Assembly (NCBI GenBank): GCA_905479535.1 | Contig: CAJQMW010000156.1 | Coordinates: 1-5,427, forward strand | DNA from: an uncultured Maribacter sp. | Lineage (GTDB): Bacteria > Bacteroidota > Bacteroidia > Flavobacteriales > Flavobacteriaceae | Reading direction: 5' to 3' | Length of the DNA stretch: 5,427 bases | Part shown: positions 4,804 through 5,427 of the stretch, one piece after another | Numbering within the stretch: position 1 is the stretch's first letter | Layout: every line of letters starts with the position of its first letter | The notes under the pieces: model-generated | What the model was told of the DNA's origin: nothing | Database searches by the model: none | Seen by the model: only the letters and a program-made list of their open reading frames with translations | Translations under genes and position numbers: made by a program

Positions 4804-5427
4804 ATGAGTTTATTTAAAAATATCTTTTCTTCCAAAAAGAAAGAGACCTTGGATAAAGGTCTGGAAAAAACAAAAATCACCTTTTTTTCCAAACTAGGAA
4901 AAGCTGTTGCCGGTAAGTCTAAAGTAGATGATGACGTATTGGATAACCTTGAGGAGGTACTTGTTTCCTCTGATGTTGGTGTGGATACCACTTTAAAAAT
5001 TATAGATCGGATAGAGGCACGCGTCGCAAAGGACAAGTACATGGGTACGGATGAGCTCAATGGTATTCTTAGGGAAGAAATTGCCGGATTACTCTCTGAA
5101 ACCCACACTGGCGAAGCTACCGATATTCAAATCCCAACAGATAAGAAGCCCTATGTAATCATGGTCGTAGGTGTTAATGGGGTGGGCAAAACCACTACTA
5201 TTGGTAAGCTGGCATATCAACTTAAAAAACAAGGGTATAAGGTGGTGCTGGGGGCAGCGGATACTTTTAGGGCGGCAGCCATAGATCAATTACAGGTATG
5301 GGCGGACCGGGTAGATGTGCCGATTATTAAGCAGCAAATGGGAAGCGACCCTGCTTCCGTAGCTTTTGATACGCTGAGCTCTGCGGTTACCCAAGATGCC
5401 GATGTCGTTATTATTGACACCGCAGGT
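4804..5427 (+). CDS. ftsY: Signal recognition particle receptor FtsY, N-terminal two thirds (3' end outside window)
   Basis: FtsY is the SRP receptor GTPase that docks ribosome-nascent chain complexes at the inner membrane and pairs with Ffh for co-translational membrane protein insertion. The 208 visible codons contain a short N-terminal segment (MSLFKNIFSSKKKE) rich in Phe and Lys that could touch the membrane, the helical N domain (about 20-110), and the start of the G domain. G1 is GVNGVGKTT (123-131), G2 is DTFRAAA (153-159), and the window ends at the G3 motif DTAG (205-208). The long acidic A domain of the Escherichia coli protein is missing, as in many other phyla. The NG domain should need roughly another 100 residues beyond the edge. 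The ATG at 4804 is in frame with the whole N domain and lies just after its own -7 element. FtsY rather than Ffh is supported by the N-terminus and the lack of Ffh-specific motifs. Confidence 0.97.
   Translation, partial: MSLFKNIFSSKKKETLDKGLEKTKITFFSKLGKAVAGKSKVDDDVLDNLEEVLVSSDVGVDTTLKIIDRIEARVAKDKYMGTDELNGILREEIAGLLSETHTGEATDIQIPTDKKPYVIMVVGVNGVGKTTTIGKLAYQLKKQGYKVVLGAADTFRAAAIDQLQVWADRVDVPIIKQQMGSDPASVAFDTLSSAVTQDADVVIIDTAG

Noticed and set aside
1..5427. A previously undescribed multi-gene system (defence, mobile or biosynthetic)
   Set aside because: Every gene fits a known family, all lie on one strand in a compact housekeeping order, and there is no sign of transfer such as integrases, tRNA ends, flanking repeats or foreign-looking composition.

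Overview
The window looks like a conserved housekeeping stretch of a Bacteroidota chromosome, most likely from a marine-type member of the Flavobacteriaceae. Three things point there. The visible promoters match the Bacteroidota -7 consensus TAnnTTTG. No gene has a convincing Shine-Dalgarno sequence. The small-gene order bL28 - bL33 - DUF4295 - FtsY is, from family knowledge, typical of this phylum. All nine genes lie on the plus strand, and no gap exceeds about 110 bases. I see no mobile element, CRISPR array, RNA gene or defence cassette.

Region 1 (1-841) is the 3' part of an E2 acyltransferase gene of a 2-oxo acid dehydrogenase complex: linker plus catalytic domain, with the lipoyl part outside the window. 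A weak hairpin overlaps its stop codon.

Region 2 (about 886-4013) starts with a clear promoter. It holds a DnaQ-like DEDDh exonuclease with an ExoX-like C-terminal domain, a FAHD1-like hydrolase, an orphan histidine phosphotransfer (HPt) protein and a CinA-type protein. The last three genes overlap as TAATG stop-starts and are almost certainly translated in a coupled way. Just before the FAH gene sits an array of five CATCAAC heptamers.

Region 3 (about 4023-4770) is a ribosomal-protein transcription unit with its own promoter. It carries rpmB (bL28), rpmG (bL33) and a 50-residue DUF4295 protein, and ends at a strong intrinsic terminator. The DUF4295 protein is a candidate for the small Bacteroidota ribosomal protein bL38; that identification is an inference.

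Region 4 (4777 to the edge) is the promoter and the first 208 codons of ftsY, the signal recognition particle receptor. Its -7 element lies only a few bases after the terminator tail.

The genes fall into energy or carbon metabolism (E2, FAH hydrolase, CinA), nucleic acid processing (exonuclease), signalling (HPt), and translation with protein targeting (bL28, bL33, DUF4295, FtsY). I found no new multi-gene system. The points most worth checking are the DUF4295/bL38 question, the heptamer array, the coupled orphan HPt gene and the Asn in the E2 active-site motif.
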